DNA of 64,000 nt from the NCBI GenBank assembly GCA_023417315.1, contig JAEZFW010000066.1, positions 1-64,000 of the forward strand, written 5' to 3'. The notes beneath the pieces were generated by a model. The model searched no databases. It had not been told where the DNA came from and was given only the letters and a program-made list of their open reading frames with translations. Source of the DNA: Pseudomonadota bacterium. GTDB lineage: Bacteria > Pseudomonadota > Gammaproteobacteria > Steroidobacterales > Steroidobacteraceae. The translations under genes and the position numbers were made by a program. Each line of letters begins with the position of its first letter. Position 1 is the first letter of the stretch. Of the stretch, positions 7,580-16,429 are shown one piece after another.

Positions 7580-9319
7580 ATGAAAGCGAGTAGGGCACGA
7601 TCACGCCTGCGCGTCGATGCCATAGTGATACACGCGATCGCTCCCGTTTCCCAGCGCCGCTTGCGAAGAGCGTGGTCTCGGCTGCGCTCTCGACAAGACG
7701 CGGAAGAAAAAGCGCCCACATTGGGCACGCCGCGCCTCGCTCACGCAAACACCTCGATCCGAACGCCATTCCGAGTTCTGGCTAGAACATTACTGGCGAC
7801 TCTGCTGACGCTCTCCGGCTCGATCGCTAGCGCCGCGGAGTCGCAACCGCAAGGCATTGTCGTGCAGGGATCGCGCGTCTACGACCCCGAGCGCGACGGC
7901 GATCCCGTCGTCAACAATCTGCAACGTCGGACATTCCGGTATTTCTGGCAGACGGCGAATCGGACCAATGGGCTCGTGCCCGATCGTTTCCCATCGCCTT
8001 CCTTCGCGAGCATCGCAGGAGTGGGCTTTGCGCTGACGGCGTACGTCGTGGGCGTGGAGCGCGGCTATGTCTCGCGCGCGCAGGCAAGACTGCGCACGTT
8101 GCGAACCCTGCGATTTCTTGCCCGGCTTCCACAAGGTCCGGAAGAAGAAGGGACTGCAGGTTTCAAAGGCTTCTACTACCACTTCCTACACATGAACGAC
8201 GGCAGGCGCTTCGAAACGAACGAGCTCTCCACCGTCGATACAGCATTGCTGCTGGGAGGCGTACTGCTCGCGCAGACCTACTTCAATACCGAAACTCGTT
8301 CGGAACGCGAGATTCGGCGGCTGGCACAAGAGATTTACGAACGTGTCGATTGGGCGTGGGCCATGAACGGAGGCAAGACGCTCTCGTTAGGCTGGCGGCC
8401 GGAGAGCGGATTCATCCCATTTAATTGGACCGGCTATAACGAAGCCATGCTGATGTATATCTTGGCGCTCGGCTCGCCTACGCACCCGATCGATCCTTCC
8501 ACATGGAACGAGTGGATGAGCACGTACGATGAGACGTGGGGAACGTTCAGCGGACAGGAGTTTCTCGCGTTCGGTCCAATGTTTGGACATCAGTACTCGC
8601 ACGTATGGATCGATTTCCGCGGGATCCAAGATGCCTTCATGCGCGAGAAGGGAATCGACTACTTCGAGAACAGCCGTCGCGCCGCGTATGCGCAGCGCGA
8701 ATACGCGCGCCGCAATCCGATGCGTTGGCGGGGCTACGACAGCGAGATCTGGGGCCTCACCGCGTGCGATGGACCTGCGAACATCGTGCAGGCCTTCCAC
8801 AATGAGGAGCGCGGCTTCTTCACCTACATGGCACGAGGAACAGCCGCACCGCAGGTCGTGGATGACGGCACGATTGCGCCAACGGCTGCCGTCGGTTCCA
8901 TCGCATTTGCGCCGGAAATCGTGATACCGACTATCCGTGCATTTCGCGCTCGCTACGGCCAGCACTTGTATCAACGCTATGGCTTTCTCGATGCTATCAA
9001 TCCGAGCTTTACGTTTACCGACGTGCCGCTCCGGCACGGTCAGATCGTCGAGAACCTGGGCTGGGTGGCGACCGATTATTTGGCCATCGATCAAGGGCCG
9101 ATCGTCGCTATGATCGAGAACTATCGCAGCGGGCTCATCTGGACCATCATGAAACGCAATCCTCACATTCGCCGCGGGCTCGAGCTTGCGGGCTTCACTG
9201 GCGGCTGGCTCGGGTCGCCGCAAGCGCCGAGCGGCGCAGATGATGAACGTGATGAGAATGACGCAGATGACGAAGGGCAGAGCGAAGAGGGAGAGCCACC
9301 GCTTACGTCTTCTCGCTAG
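7580..9319 (+). CDS. GH144-like glucoamylase-family protein, exported
   Basis: This protein resembles the Pfam glucoamylase family (PF10091), which includes GH144 endo-beta-1,2-glucanases. It has the family's opening LQRRTFRYFW, the phrase NELSTVDTALLLGG, and later GYNEAMLMYILALGSPTHP and WGLTACDGP. A hydrophobic signal segment (TLLATLLTLSGSIASA) begins only about 60 residues after the ATG at 7580. A TTG at 7721 would place it near the N-terminus and may be the true start. The last ~30 residues are a strongly acidic tail. It probably acts on periplasmic or extracellular beta-glucans, but substrate cannot be told from sequence. It stands alone, with 249 featureless bases before it. Confidence 0.8.
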   Translation: MKASRARSRLRVDAIVIHAIAPVSQRRLRRAWSRLRSRQDAEEKAPTLGTPRLAHANTSIRTPFRVLARTLLATLLTLSGSIASAAESQPQGIVVQGSRVYDPERDGDPVVNNLQRRTFRYFWQTANRTNGLVPDRFPSPSFASIAGVGFALTAYVVGVERGYVSRAQARLRTLRTLRFLARLPQGPEEEGTAGFKGFYYHFLHMNDGRRFETNELSTVDTALLLGGVLLAQTYFNTETRSEREIRRLAQEIYERVDWAWAMNGGKTLSLGWRPESGFIPFNWTGYNEAMLMYILALGSPTHPIDPSTWNEWMSTYDETWGTFSGQEFLAFGPMFGHQYSHVWIDFRGIQDAFMREKGIDYFENSRRAAYAQREYARRNPMRWRGYDSEIWGLTACDGPANIVQAFHNEERGFFTYMARGTAAPQVVDDGTIAPTAAVGSIAFAPEIVIPTIRAFRARYGQHLYQRYGFLDAINPSFTFTDVPLRHGQIVENLGWVATDYLAIDQGPIVAMIENYRSGLIWTIMKRNPHIRRGLELAGFTGGWLGSPQAPSGADDERDENDADDEGQSEEGEPPLTSSR

Positions 9320-9386
9320 TGAGCTCCATTAAATCCGCCCCCAGTGCCGACATCCTCACCTACATCCCCTCAATCACTTGTTACCC

Positions 9387-10187
9387 ATGTTTACGCCATG
9401 CCGCGTCATCACGATCACGACGGACTTCGGTCATCAGGGACCCTTCGTTGCAACGATGAAAGGCCGCATCCTGGCGCACTTGCCGGAAGCTCGGATCATC
9501 GATGTCACGCATGAGGTCCCGGTGTATTGGCCCGCAGAAGCTGGGTTTTGGCTCTCTCTTGCATATGCCTACTTCCCGAGCGGATCGGTGCACGTTGCAG
9601 TCGTGGACCCGGGCGTTGGGACAAAGCGCGACATCATCGGCGTGCTGGCTGACGGACATGCGTTCTTGGCCCCTGATAACGGCCTACTTGCGCCGATCGT
9701 GAGTCGGGCTAAGTCCCCGCTCGTGCATCGGCTCGATGTCAACGCCGTATCCAAGCGATTGCGGTTAGCAACGCCGAGCGCCACGTTCCATGGACGCGAC
9801 CTTTTTGCACCCATCGCGGCAGAGATTGCCGCCGGACGACTCGCAGTCGCGGAGTTGGGACCGCCCACGCCCGACATCGTGCCTTCATGGGTGGATGAGC
9901 CGAGCATCTCCGGCGAGCAAGTCGCCGGCGTGATCATCACGATCGATCATTTTGGCAATCTCATCTCCAACATCGAAGGCGAGATGGTGCAGCGGTTCTC
10001 GAGACCCATCGTGAGAACGGGCGGGCATGCGTTCCCTCTCCGCCGGACGTATGGGGACGTGCGTCCCGGCGAATTCTTAGCCCTCGTCAATTCCTTCGGA
10101 GTGCTCGAGATCGCCCGGGCCGAGCAAAGCGCCGCAGAGGCCTTGGGCATTGGCAGAGGCGCTCCGGTTTCGGTTTCTGAAACCTGA
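9387..10187 (+). CDS. SAM hydroxide adenosyltransferase (SAM hydrolase)
   Basis: The product belongs to the DUF62/SAM hydroxide adenosyltransferase family (PF01887), which splits S-adenosylmethionine with water to adenosine and methionine. Family marks are ITTDFG at the N-terminus, VDPGVGTKRDIIGV, the FHGRDLFAP segment and ITIDHFGNLISNI in the C-terminal barrel. The ATG at 9387 is preferred to a TTG three codons earlier. The 266-residue length is normal. The neighbouring genes give no pathway context. A SAM-controlled metX-metB unit lies elsewhere in this window, but nothing links the two directly. Confidence 0.88.
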   Translation: MFTPCRVITITTDFGHQGPFVATMKGRILAHLPEARIIDVTHEVPVYWPAEAGFWLSLAYAYFPSGSVHVAVVDPGVGTKRDIIGVLADGHAFLAPDNGLLAPIVSRAKSPLVHRLDVNAVSKRLRLATPSATFHGRDLFAPIAAEIAAGRLAVAELGPPTPDIVPSWVDEPSISGEQVAGVIITIDHFGNLISNIEGEMVQRFSRPIVRTGGHAFPLRRTYGDVRPGEFLALVNSFGVLEIARAEQSAAEALGIGRGAPVSVSET

Positions 10188-10301
10188 AAGCACCCTTGAA
10201 ACAGGCGGGTTCGCCTGAATATGACGGACAGACGCTCCGACCGCAGAACAAAGCTGCTTTCGCTTGTCCAAGCGTTACGAATGGCTTTTGCGCGAACCCC
10301 A

Positions 10302-10329
10302 TTGAAAACGGCCGCGCATCGTATATAGT
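10302..10329 (+). promoter_or_regulatory. Sigma-70-type promoter
   Basis: TTGAAA (10302-10307) and TATAGT (10324-10329) are separated by 16 bases, a near-consensus pair. Initiation is expected near 10336. The next coding start is at 10516, so this promoter implies a long untranslated leader. Confidence 0.7.
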
Positions 10330-10335
10330 CCGCAG

Positions 10336-10515
10336 GCTTCCAGCCCCATTCTGATCGGATGTTATTGATTCGACTGGATTTTTTAGGCGAGGTTGCGGGT
10401 CTTGTAGTTAGGACCCGCGGTTGCGCCATAGCTGAAGCGGGCTGGTGCCCGAAGACGAGTTTCGGGCCCGGATGGGTATCCCCGTAATGGTTTCCTAGGG
10501 TGGTAGGAGCACAAG
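10336..10515 (+). ncRNA. Structured 5' leader or small RNA
   Basis: About 180 bases between a good promoter and the next start codon fold into at least two clear hairpins: 10395-10418 (GCGGGTC/GACCCGC) and 10447-10467 (GCCCGAA/TTCGGGC, 7-base loop). No T-run terminator is seen before the GTG at 10516, so it is more likely a regulatory leader than a free sRNA. I do not recognise a known riboswitch class in it. The rest of the spacer from 10188 shows nothing clear. Confidence 0.5.
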
Positions 10516-10731
10516 GTGGAGAGAGACGACGATCACTTCGATCTCGATGATGAGTTCGTCGCCGAAAGCGACGAGGATCAGAACTACGATCGGTTCATCG
10601 AAACTGGGCGGCGATCCCGACCCAGCGCCTCGGCGGCGGCCAAGAAAGGTAAGGCGGCTTGGAGCAAGCTCGAAGACGTGCTCGCCGAACGCCGCTTGCA
10701 GAAAGAACTGAAAGACTTCGAAGAAGAATGA
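10516..10731 (+). CDS. Small acidic PA3496-like protein
   Basis: The 71-residue product has a very acidic N-terminal half (many D and E), a short basic, alanine-rich linker, and a C-terminal helix LEDVLAERRLQKELKDFEEE. This layout resembles the PA3496 family of small putative envelope-integrity proteins of gammaproteobacteria. The start is GTG preceded by an AGGAG box at a good distance. There is no signal peptide or membrane segment. Its function is not established. The long structured leader suggests regulated expression. Confidence 0.65.
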   Translation: MERDDDHFDLDDEFVAESDEDQNYDRFIETGRRSRPSASAAAKKGKAAWSKLEDVLAERRLQKELKDFEEE

Positions 10732-10927
10732 GATAGCCGTGATGCGGCCTGCCGAGGGTCGCGTCACCGACGACGCTCGAGCCAACCTGGATTCGATCGC
10801 GCGGCATTCGATACTCTAAGTTGCTCTCGGACGATCGACCGAGACGTATTCTACGACAAGCGGTACAACGATCGCGGTGCGTGCCGGCCACGCCCGCCGA
10901 AAATCTTTCGCGCCGGAACTGTTCGCA

Positions 10928-13540
10928 ATGGGGTCTTGCATGACGATGGCTACTTCCACGCTCGGCGCCTCGCCGTTTGTGGTGCTCAAGTTCGGCGGCA
11001 CAAGCGTTTCCTCCGTCTCGAACTGGAGAAACATCGCGGGTGTCGTACGCGATCGCCTTGCTGAAGGTCTGCGTCCAGTCGTCATTCATTCGGCCCTGTC
11101 GGGCATCACGGATCGGCTCGAGCAACTCCTTGCGCACGCGCTGTCGGGCGACTGGCAGCCCATCATGGATCAGATCGAGTTGCGTCACAGGGATCTGGCG
11201 CGCGACCTCGGTGTCGTTCCCGGTGCGGATCTAGAAGAGCAGTTCAAGCGCTTGCGGCAGATTGCATCTGGCATCGCGCTCGTCGGTGAGATCAGCGAAC
11301 GACTTCGCGCACGCGTCATGGCGCAAGGCGAGCTCATGGCGACTCGCCTCGGAGCGGCCTATCTATCTTCGCAAGGCTTGGACGTCGAATGGATCGACGC
11401 GCGAACTGTGCTCAAAGCTGAGCAGCGCAAGAATGCGACTGTCCGCGCCAGCTATCTGTCGGCGACCTGCGCTTTCGAACCAGATCTCGAGTTGCAGGGA
11501 CGCTGGTCGCAGGCCGGCACCGTCTGGATATCGCAGGGGTTCATCGCAAGCGATGAGCATGGCGACACGGTTCTGCTCGGACGCGGCGGGTCCGATACCT
11601 CGGGTGCCTATTTCGCCGCGAAGCTTCAGGCACGTCGCTTCGAAACGTGGACGGACGTCCCTGGCATGTTCAGCGCCAATCCACGCTCTGTTCCGACTGC
11701 GCGACTGTTGCGTGCGCTCGAGTACGATGAGGCTCAGGAGATCGCGAGCGCCGGGGCAAAGGTGTTGCACCCCCGTTGCATCATGCCGGTTAAGCAATAC
11801 GGCATTCCGCTGTACATCTACGCGACGCAGACGCCAAAGCTCCAAGGGACTGTCATCACCACGCATGGCGGTACCGTCGCTGCGCAGGTGAAGGCGGTCA
11901 CCATCAAGAAGAACATCACGCTCATCTCGATGGAGACGGTCGGGATGTGGCATTCGGTCGGTTTCCTCGCCGACGCGTTCCAAGTGTTCAAGGCGCACGG
12001 ATTGTCGATCGATCTCGTCTCGACATCTGAAACGAGTGTGACCGTATCACTCGACCCGGCGGCGAACACGCTCGATCGGGCCGCGCTCGATGCGCTCGTG
12101 CTGGACCTATCGAAGCTCTGCCGCGTACAGATCATCGGACCGTGCGCCGCGGTGAGTCTCGTCGGCCGCAACATTCGCGCGATCTTGCATCGACTCGGCG
12201 ATGCGCTCGAGTTGTTCGAAGAGCAGAAGATCTATCTCGTCACGCAAGCTGCGAATGACCTCAACATCACCTTCGTCATCGACGAAGAGCAGGGTGACCG
12301 TCTCGTCGGACGTCTGCACGAGATCGCCATTCGCAAGATGACGGCGGATCGTGTCTTGGGTCCGACTTGGGAGGAGCTCTACGGTGCGCCGGGCAAGTCG
12401 AACGGCACACCTACGCAATGGTGGCACGGGCGTCGCGATCAACTAGTCCGCCTCGCACGCGAGCATAGCGCCGCATTCGTCTACGATCGCGGTACGCTCA
12501 TCGAGAAGGCGAAGTCCCTGAAAGCATTGCCGGGGATCGATGCGGTCCTGTACGCGCTCAAGGCGAATTGGCATCCCGAGATCCTGCGTATTTTCGCGGA
12601 CGAGGGACTTGGGTTCGAATGCGTCTCTCAAGCGGAAGTCGAGCATGTCCTAGCATCGGTGCCGGGAATCGACAAGAAGCGCGTACTGTTCACGCCCAAT
12701 TTTGCACCGCGTGCGGAATATGAGTGGGCACTCGAGCACAACATCACGCTGACACTCGACAATCTTCATCCCATTCGCGAGTGGCCCGAGCTTTTCAAAG
12801 GCCGCGCGCTGTTCGTGCGCATCGATACCGGCTACGGGCGAGGTCATCACGACAAGGTGCGTACCGCGGGCGTGCACTCGAAGTTCGGCGTGCCGCTCTT
12901 CGAAATGGAGGAGCTCGACAAGCTTGCCAAGAGCGCGGGGGCGAAGATCGTCGGCCTCCATGCCCATACGGGCAGCGGTGTGTTCAGCGTCGACAATTGG
13001 AAGCAAGTGGGAGAGACGCTCACCGAGCTGACGGCCCGCTTCAAGGACGTCCGCACGATCGATCTCGGGGGCGGACTCGGCGTTCCCGAGCGGCTCGGCC
13101 AGCCGGGTGTCGTGTTGCCTGAGTTCGCCCAAACCCTCGCTGCACTCAAAGCTGCGCATCCGCAGATCGCGTTCTGGATCGAGCCCGGTCGCTATCTCGT
13201 TGCTGAAGCCGGCGTGCTGCTTGCGACGGTCACGCAGCTCAAGGGTAAGGGCGAAGTGCACTACGTCGGCGTATCGACGGGCATGAACTCGCTCATTCGC
13301 CCGGCGTTGTACGGTGCCCATCACGAGATTCTCAACTTGACCCGACTAGAGGCCGAAGCCTCGGAGGTCGTGAACGTCGTCGGCCCGATCTGCGAAAGCG
13401 GCGACCAACTCGGCGTCGATCGACTGTTGCCGCCCACTGAAGAAGGCGACGTGCTGCTCATCGCCACCGCCGGCGCATACGGACGCGCGATGAGCTCGAC
13501 GTATAACTTGAGGGAGCCGGCCGTGGAGGTCGTCGTCTGA
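10928..13540 (+). CDS. lysAC: Bifunctional aspartate kinase/diaminopimelate decarboxylase
   Basis: This 870-residue protein joins the first and last steps of lysine synthesis. Residues ~15-300 are an aspartokinase (VVLKFGGTSVSS; GRGGSDTSGAYFAAKL), followed by two ACT-like regulatory repeats (ITLISMETVGMWHSVGFLAD). From ~residue 500 a PLP-dependent fold type III decarboxylase follows, with the PLP lysine in VLYALKANWHPE (about K545), HAHTGSG, and a C-terminal CESGDQLG active-site cysteine. Such fusions are known in Xanthomonadales. The ATG at 10928 is chosen; in-frame alternatives lie at 10877 (GTG), 10940 and 10946. It is transcribed alone and converges with the his operon. Confidence 0.95.
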   Translation: MGSCMTMATSTLGASPFVVLKFGGTSVSSVSNWRNIAGVVRDRLAEGLRPVVIHSALSGITDRLEQLLAHALSGDWQPIMDQIELRHRDLARDLGVVPGADLEEQFKRLRQIASGIALVGEISERLRARVMAQGELMATRLGAAYLSSQGLDVEWIDARTVLKAEQRKNATVRASYLSATCAFEPDLELQGRWSQAGTVWISQGFIASDEHGDTVLLGRGGSDTSGAYFAAKLQARRFETWTDVPGMFSANPRSVPTARLLRALEYDEAQEIASAGAKVLHPRCIMPVKQYGIPLYIYATQTPKLQGTVITTHGGTVAAQVKAVTIKKNITLISMETVGMWHSVGFLADAFQVFKAHGLSIDLVSTSETSVTVSLDPAANTLDRAALDALVLDLSKLCRVQIIGPCAAVSLVGRNIRAILHRLGDALELFEEQKIYLVTQAANDLNITFVIDEEQGDRLVGRLHEIAIRKMTADRVLGPTWEELYGAPGKSNGTPTQWWHGRRDQLVRLAREHSAAFVYDRGTLIEKAKSLKALPGIDAVLYALKANWHPEILRIFADEGLGFECVSQAEVEHVLASVPGIDKKRVLFTPNFAPRAEYEWALEHNITLTLDNLHPIREWPELFKGRALFVRIDTGYGRGHHDKVRTAGVHSKFGVPLFEMEELDKLAKSAGAKIVGLHAHTGSGVFSVDNWKQVGETLTELTARFKDVRTIDLGGGLGVPERLGQPGVVLPEFAQTLAALKAAHPQIAFWIEPGRYLVAEAGVLLATVTQLKGKGEVHYVGVSTGMNSLIRPALYGAHHEILNLTRLEAEASEVVNVVGPICESGDQLGVDRLLPPTEEGDVLLIATAGAYGRAMSSTYNLREPAVEVVV

Positions 13541-13547
13541 GCGAAAG

Positions 13548-13664
13548 TGACGGGGTGACGAGGTGACGGAGTGACGAAGTCAGCGTAGAGCAGCTCCGAT
13601 TCATGACAATCGCCATGACGCGTACGTTCTGACTTCGACACCTCGTCACTCCGTCACCCCGTCA
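13548..13664. repeat. Inverted repeat built from the octamer GTGACGRR
   Basis: The left arm (13548-13583) carries four units in 8-base register, GTGACGGG, GTGACGAG, GTGACGGA and GTGACGAA, then GTCAG. The right arm (13629-13664) is its reverse complement over 36 bases with about five mismatches, chiefly from reordering of the unit variants. The loop is about 45 bases. It sits exactly between the converging lysAC and hisIE genes and could act as a two-way terminator, though there is no T-run. Confidence 0.85.
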
Positions 13665-13683
13665 TTGGGCGCACTGCGCGCAC

Positions 13684-14310
13684 CTACGGCTTGGCCCGAT
13701 GTCTCTCCTCGAGCTCCTTCACGGCATCGGCAAGCGACAAGTTGCGGCTCTTGAGCAAGAGCGCGAGGTGAAAGAGTAGGTCCGCGGATTCGCTGATGAG
13801 ACGATCGTCTGGTTGCGTCACGGCGGCAAGCGCCACCTCGACGCCTTCCTCTCCGACCTTCTGCGCGATTCGCGTGGGACCATCGGCCCACAGCCTCGCC
13901 GTGTAGCTGCCATCCGGGCGATCTCTGATGCGCTGAGCGATCACCGCTTCGAGGCGAGCCAGGAACGATAGGCCGCTCGCGTCCGTGTCGACCTCACCGA
14001 AGCACGTCCGTGCGCCGGTGTGACACGTTGGGCCTTTCGGGTCGGCAGTGATCAATAGAGAGTCATTGTCGCAGTCTCCCTGGACCGAAACGACGTCGAG
14101 AAAATGACCTGACGTTTCGCCTTTCGTCCACAGTCGATTCTTGCTGCGGCTGAAGAACGTCACCCGCTTGTTTGCAAGCGTGGCGCGGAGCGCCTCGCGA
14201 TTCATGTACCCCAGCATCAGAACCGCGCCGTTCTGCGCGTCTTGTACGATCGCCGGTATGAGTCCATCGCACTTGTCCCAATCGAGTGCGTTCACTTCTT
14301 CTAATTTCAT
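13684..14310 (-). CDS. hisIE: Phosphoribosyl-AMP cyclohydrolase / phosphoribosyl-ATP pyrophosphatase
   Basis: HisIE carries out steps 2 and 3 of histidine synthesis. Residues 1-110 form the HisI cyclohydrolase, with the metal-binding cysteines of GDCDNDS and PTCHTGARTCF. Residues ~115-208 form the HisE pyrophosphatase, with KVGEEGVEVALAA and ESADLLFHLALLL. The 208-residue length is normal for the fused protein. It is the last gene of the his operon; its ATG overlaps the end of hisF. An octamer inverted repeat lies 20 bases beyond the stop. Confidence 0.97.
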   Translation of the reverse strand: MKLEEVNALDWDKCDGLIPAIVQDAQNGAVLMLGYMNREALRATLANKRVTFFSRSKNRLWTKGETSGHFLDVVSVQGDCDNDSLLITADPKGPTCHTGARTCFGEVDTDASGLSFLARLEAVIAQRIRDRPDGSYTARLWADGPTRIAQKVGEEGVEVALAAVTQPDDRLISESADLLFHLALLLKSRNLSLADAVKELEERHRAKP

Positions 14311-15074
14311 GGGCGGATCTCGATCGATGCTTCGCGTAAGAAACGCTTCAAGGTCGGGATGGGTAAGCTGCCGCTATGGAAGACACTGGCAGCGAGCGCG
14401 CCATCTACGTTCGCTCTCTGAAATACTTCGGCGAAATGCTCGGGCGCACCGGCGCCGCCGGAGGCGATCAGAGGCACGCGACATTCCTCACGCACAGCCG
14501 CGAGCTGCGCGATATCGTAGCCGCGCCGAACGCCGTCGCTTGCCATACAGTTGAGCACGATCTCGCCAGCGCCTCTTTCCTGAACTTCGCGCACCCAGTC
14601 GATTGTGCTGCGTGCTGTGTTACGCGAGCGGTTGGGATCGCCTGTGAACTGATAGACCTGATAAGTGCCTTCGACCGTTTGACTATCGATGCCCACGACG
14701 ACGCATTGTGCACCGAAGCGCGCGTTCAGCCGCGTGATGAGGTCGGGATCTGCAAGGGCAGGGGAGTTGATCGAGATCTTCTCGGCGCCTTCGCCGAGCA
14801 CTTCCTCTGCGTCCGCAACGCTCCGTATTCCACCAGCGACACAGAACGGAATGTCGAGCACGCGCGCGACACGCCGGACCCAACTGCGATCGACCGAGCG
14901 TCCTTCAGGACTCGCAGTGATGTCATAGAACACGAGCTCATCTGCGCCTTCGTCGCGATAGCGTTGCGCGAGCTCGAGGATGTCGCCCACGACCACGTGA
15001 TCGCGAAAGCGCACGCCTTTGACGACTTGCCCATCTCTGACATCTAGGCAGGGGATGATGCGTTTGGCAAGAAT
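14307..15074 (-). CDS. hisF: Imidazole glycerol phosphate synthase cyclase subunit (ATT start)
   Basis: HisF is the cyclase half of the HisHF glutamine amidotransferase. The reading frame contains the full family start LAKRIIPCLDVRDGQVVKGV, but its first in-frame ATG or GTG lies after the catalytic aspartate of CLDV. Counting back, the codon matching the usual initiator methionine is ATT at 15074-15072. It is preceded by AGGAG with an 8-base gap, inside the end of hisA. With this start the protein has 255 residues, the normal length, and keeps both catalytic aspartates (CLDV and VVVGIDSQ). A GTG start at KGVRF would remove about 22 residues and the first of these, so is unlikely. Stop overlaps hisIE. 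Confidence 0.93.
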   Translation of the reverse strand: MLAKRIIPCLDVRDGQVVKGVRFRDHVVVGDILELAQRYRDEGADELVFYDITASPEGRSVDRSWVRRVARVLDIPFCVAGGIRSVADAEEVLGEGAEKISINSPALADPDLITRLNARFGAQCVVVGIDSQTVEGTYQVYQFTGDPNRSRNTARSTIDWVREVQERGAGEIVLNCMASDGVRRGYDIAQLAAVREECRVPLIASGGAGAPEHFAEVFQRANVDGALAASVFHSGSLPIPTLKRFLREASIEIRP

Positions 15075-15796
15075 GGTCGCAACTCCTCTTGTGGAATCTT
15101 GTTCTCGAGCATCGCTTTACCGCTGATGACGGCCGCAACGCCAGTGGCGCGAAGCACGTGCAGATCCGAGCCTGTGGCTACACCACCTGACGCTTGCCAC
15201 AGGATGCTCGGAAAGCGACGGACGGCCTCCTGATACAGATCCACGTTGGGCCCGGTGAGCGCACCGTCGCGAGAGACATCAGTGCACAGCACGTGCGCAA
15301 GTCCGGCGCTCAGGTACCGGTCCACTGCGCTCCACAGCGACACGGTCGAAGTCTGCTGCCAGCCGTGAGTGGTCAACCACGGCGTGCGCGATTCATCGAT
15401 GCGTACGTCAAGTGCGAGCACGATCCGATCGGGGTCGATCTGCTTGAACCAGCCGATCACTTCCTCTGGATTGGTGACTGCAATGCTACCGATGACCGCA
15501 CGAGTCACGCCCAACTGGAGTAATGCTCGTACGCGTTCCAACGTCCGAAGTCCCCCACCTACCTGAAGCTTTGCTTTACCGCTCGCCGCGAGCAGCTCGA
15601 TGATTTTCCGGTTTGGCTGCTCGCCGTCCTTCGCACCGTCCAGATCCACGACGTGAACGTGGCGTGCACCTAAGGCGACGTAGCGGTCGAGCACGGTTGA
15701 AGGCTCGTTCGAGTAGACCGTCTCCGCGGCGAAGTCTCCTTTCAACAGGCGTACGCAGCGGCCGGCTTTGAGGTCGATGGCGGGAATGAGCTCCAT
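15044..15796 (-). CDS. hisA: ProFAR isomerase
   Basis: HisA isomerises ProFAR to PRFAR, the fourth step of histidine synthesis. The 250-residue beta/alpha barrel begins MELIPAIDLKAGRCVRLLKGDF, with the catalytic aspartate in AIDL. Later phosphate-binding segments include QVGGGLRTLERV and ASGGVATGSDL. Length and order are normal. Its last 31 bases overlap the start of hisF, and its codons there also form the hisF ribosome binding site, so the two are translationally coupled. Confidence 0.97.
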   Translation of the reverse strand: MELIPAIDLKAGRCVRLLKGDFAAETVYSNEPSTVLDRYVALGARHVHVVDLDGAKDGEQPNRKIIELLAASGKAKLQVGGGLRTLERVRALLQLGVTRAVIGSIAVTNPEEVIGWFKQIDPDRIVLALDVRIDESRTPWLTTHGWQQTSTVSLWSAVDRYLSAGLAHVLCTDVSRDGALTGPNVDLYQEAVRRFPSILWQASGGVATGSDLHVLRATGVAAVISGKAMLENKIPQEELRPFLPNASSPA

Positions 15797-15835
15797 GATC
15801 GCTTGGCGGTTGGGTGAGAGAGATGGGCAGAGACG

Positions 15836-16429
15836 TTACAGGCGAAGAAAGTTGCGCAACAGCAGCGATCCGACGCGAGCCGAGCGCTCGGGATGGAACT
15901 GCGCGCCGTACACCTGTCCTCGTTGCACAATCGCAGAGAATGGCTCTCCGTACGTACTGCGCACGAGCGTGCCGCCGCTGATGGGTGCGCAGTAGCTATG
16001 AACGAAATAGACGTAGTCGCCTGGCGCGATATCCGTCAGTAGCGGCGACTCGGTTTCGAACTCGAGCTGATTCCAACCCATGTGCGGAATCGGCAATCCG
16101 AGACTCGGCTTGAATCGTTGCACGCGCCCCGGAAATAACCCCAGGCACTCGACATCGCCTTCTTCGGAAGTTTCGTACATGAGTTGCATGCCGACGCAAA
16201 TTCCCAGCAACGGCTGCTCGAGCTTTCTGATCGTATCCACGAGGCCGGCTGCTCGGAGTCGATTCATGCAATCGGCTGCTGCGCCTACTCCCGGGAGGAG
16301 GACATGGCTCGCGTTGCGAACGACGCTTGCATCGGTCGTGAGCACGGATTCGATGCCGAGTCGCTCGATCGCAAAGCGCAACGAAGCGATGTTCGCTCCG
16401 CCACTATCGATGATGGCTAGGCGCGTCAC
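15836..16429 (-). CDS. hisH: Imidazole glycerol phosphate synthase glutaminase subunit
   Basis: HisH hydrolyses glutamine to supply ammonia to HisF. The 197-residue class I glutamine amidotransferase has the nucleophile cysteine in LLGICVGMQLM (about C78) and the His-Glu pair in QFHPERS. A GTG start at 16429 gives MTRLAIIDSGGANI, the expected family start, and overlaps the hisB stop (GTGA). Frames further upstream would add residues not seen in the family. It lies between hisB and hisA, as in enteric his operons. Confidence 0.95.
   Translation of the reverse strand: MTRLAIIDSGGANIASLRFAIERLGIESVLTTDASVVRNASHVLLPGVGAAADCMNRLRAAGLVDTIRKLEQPLLGICVGMQLMYETSEEGDVECLGLFPGRVQRFKPSLGLPIPHMGWNQLEFETESPLLTDIAPGDYVYFVHSYCAPISGGTLVRSTYGEPFSAIVQRGQVYGAQFHPERSARVGSLLLRNFLRL

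Noticed and set aside
10188..10515. 6S RNA or tmRNA
   Set aside because: No tmRNA-like tRNA domain or tag frame, and the 6S central-bubble sequence and closing stem are not evident.
14307..15014. hisF starting at an internal ATG or GTG
   Set aside because: This would remove the conserved N-terminal strand with the catalytic aspartate of CLDV, although those codons are intact upstream.
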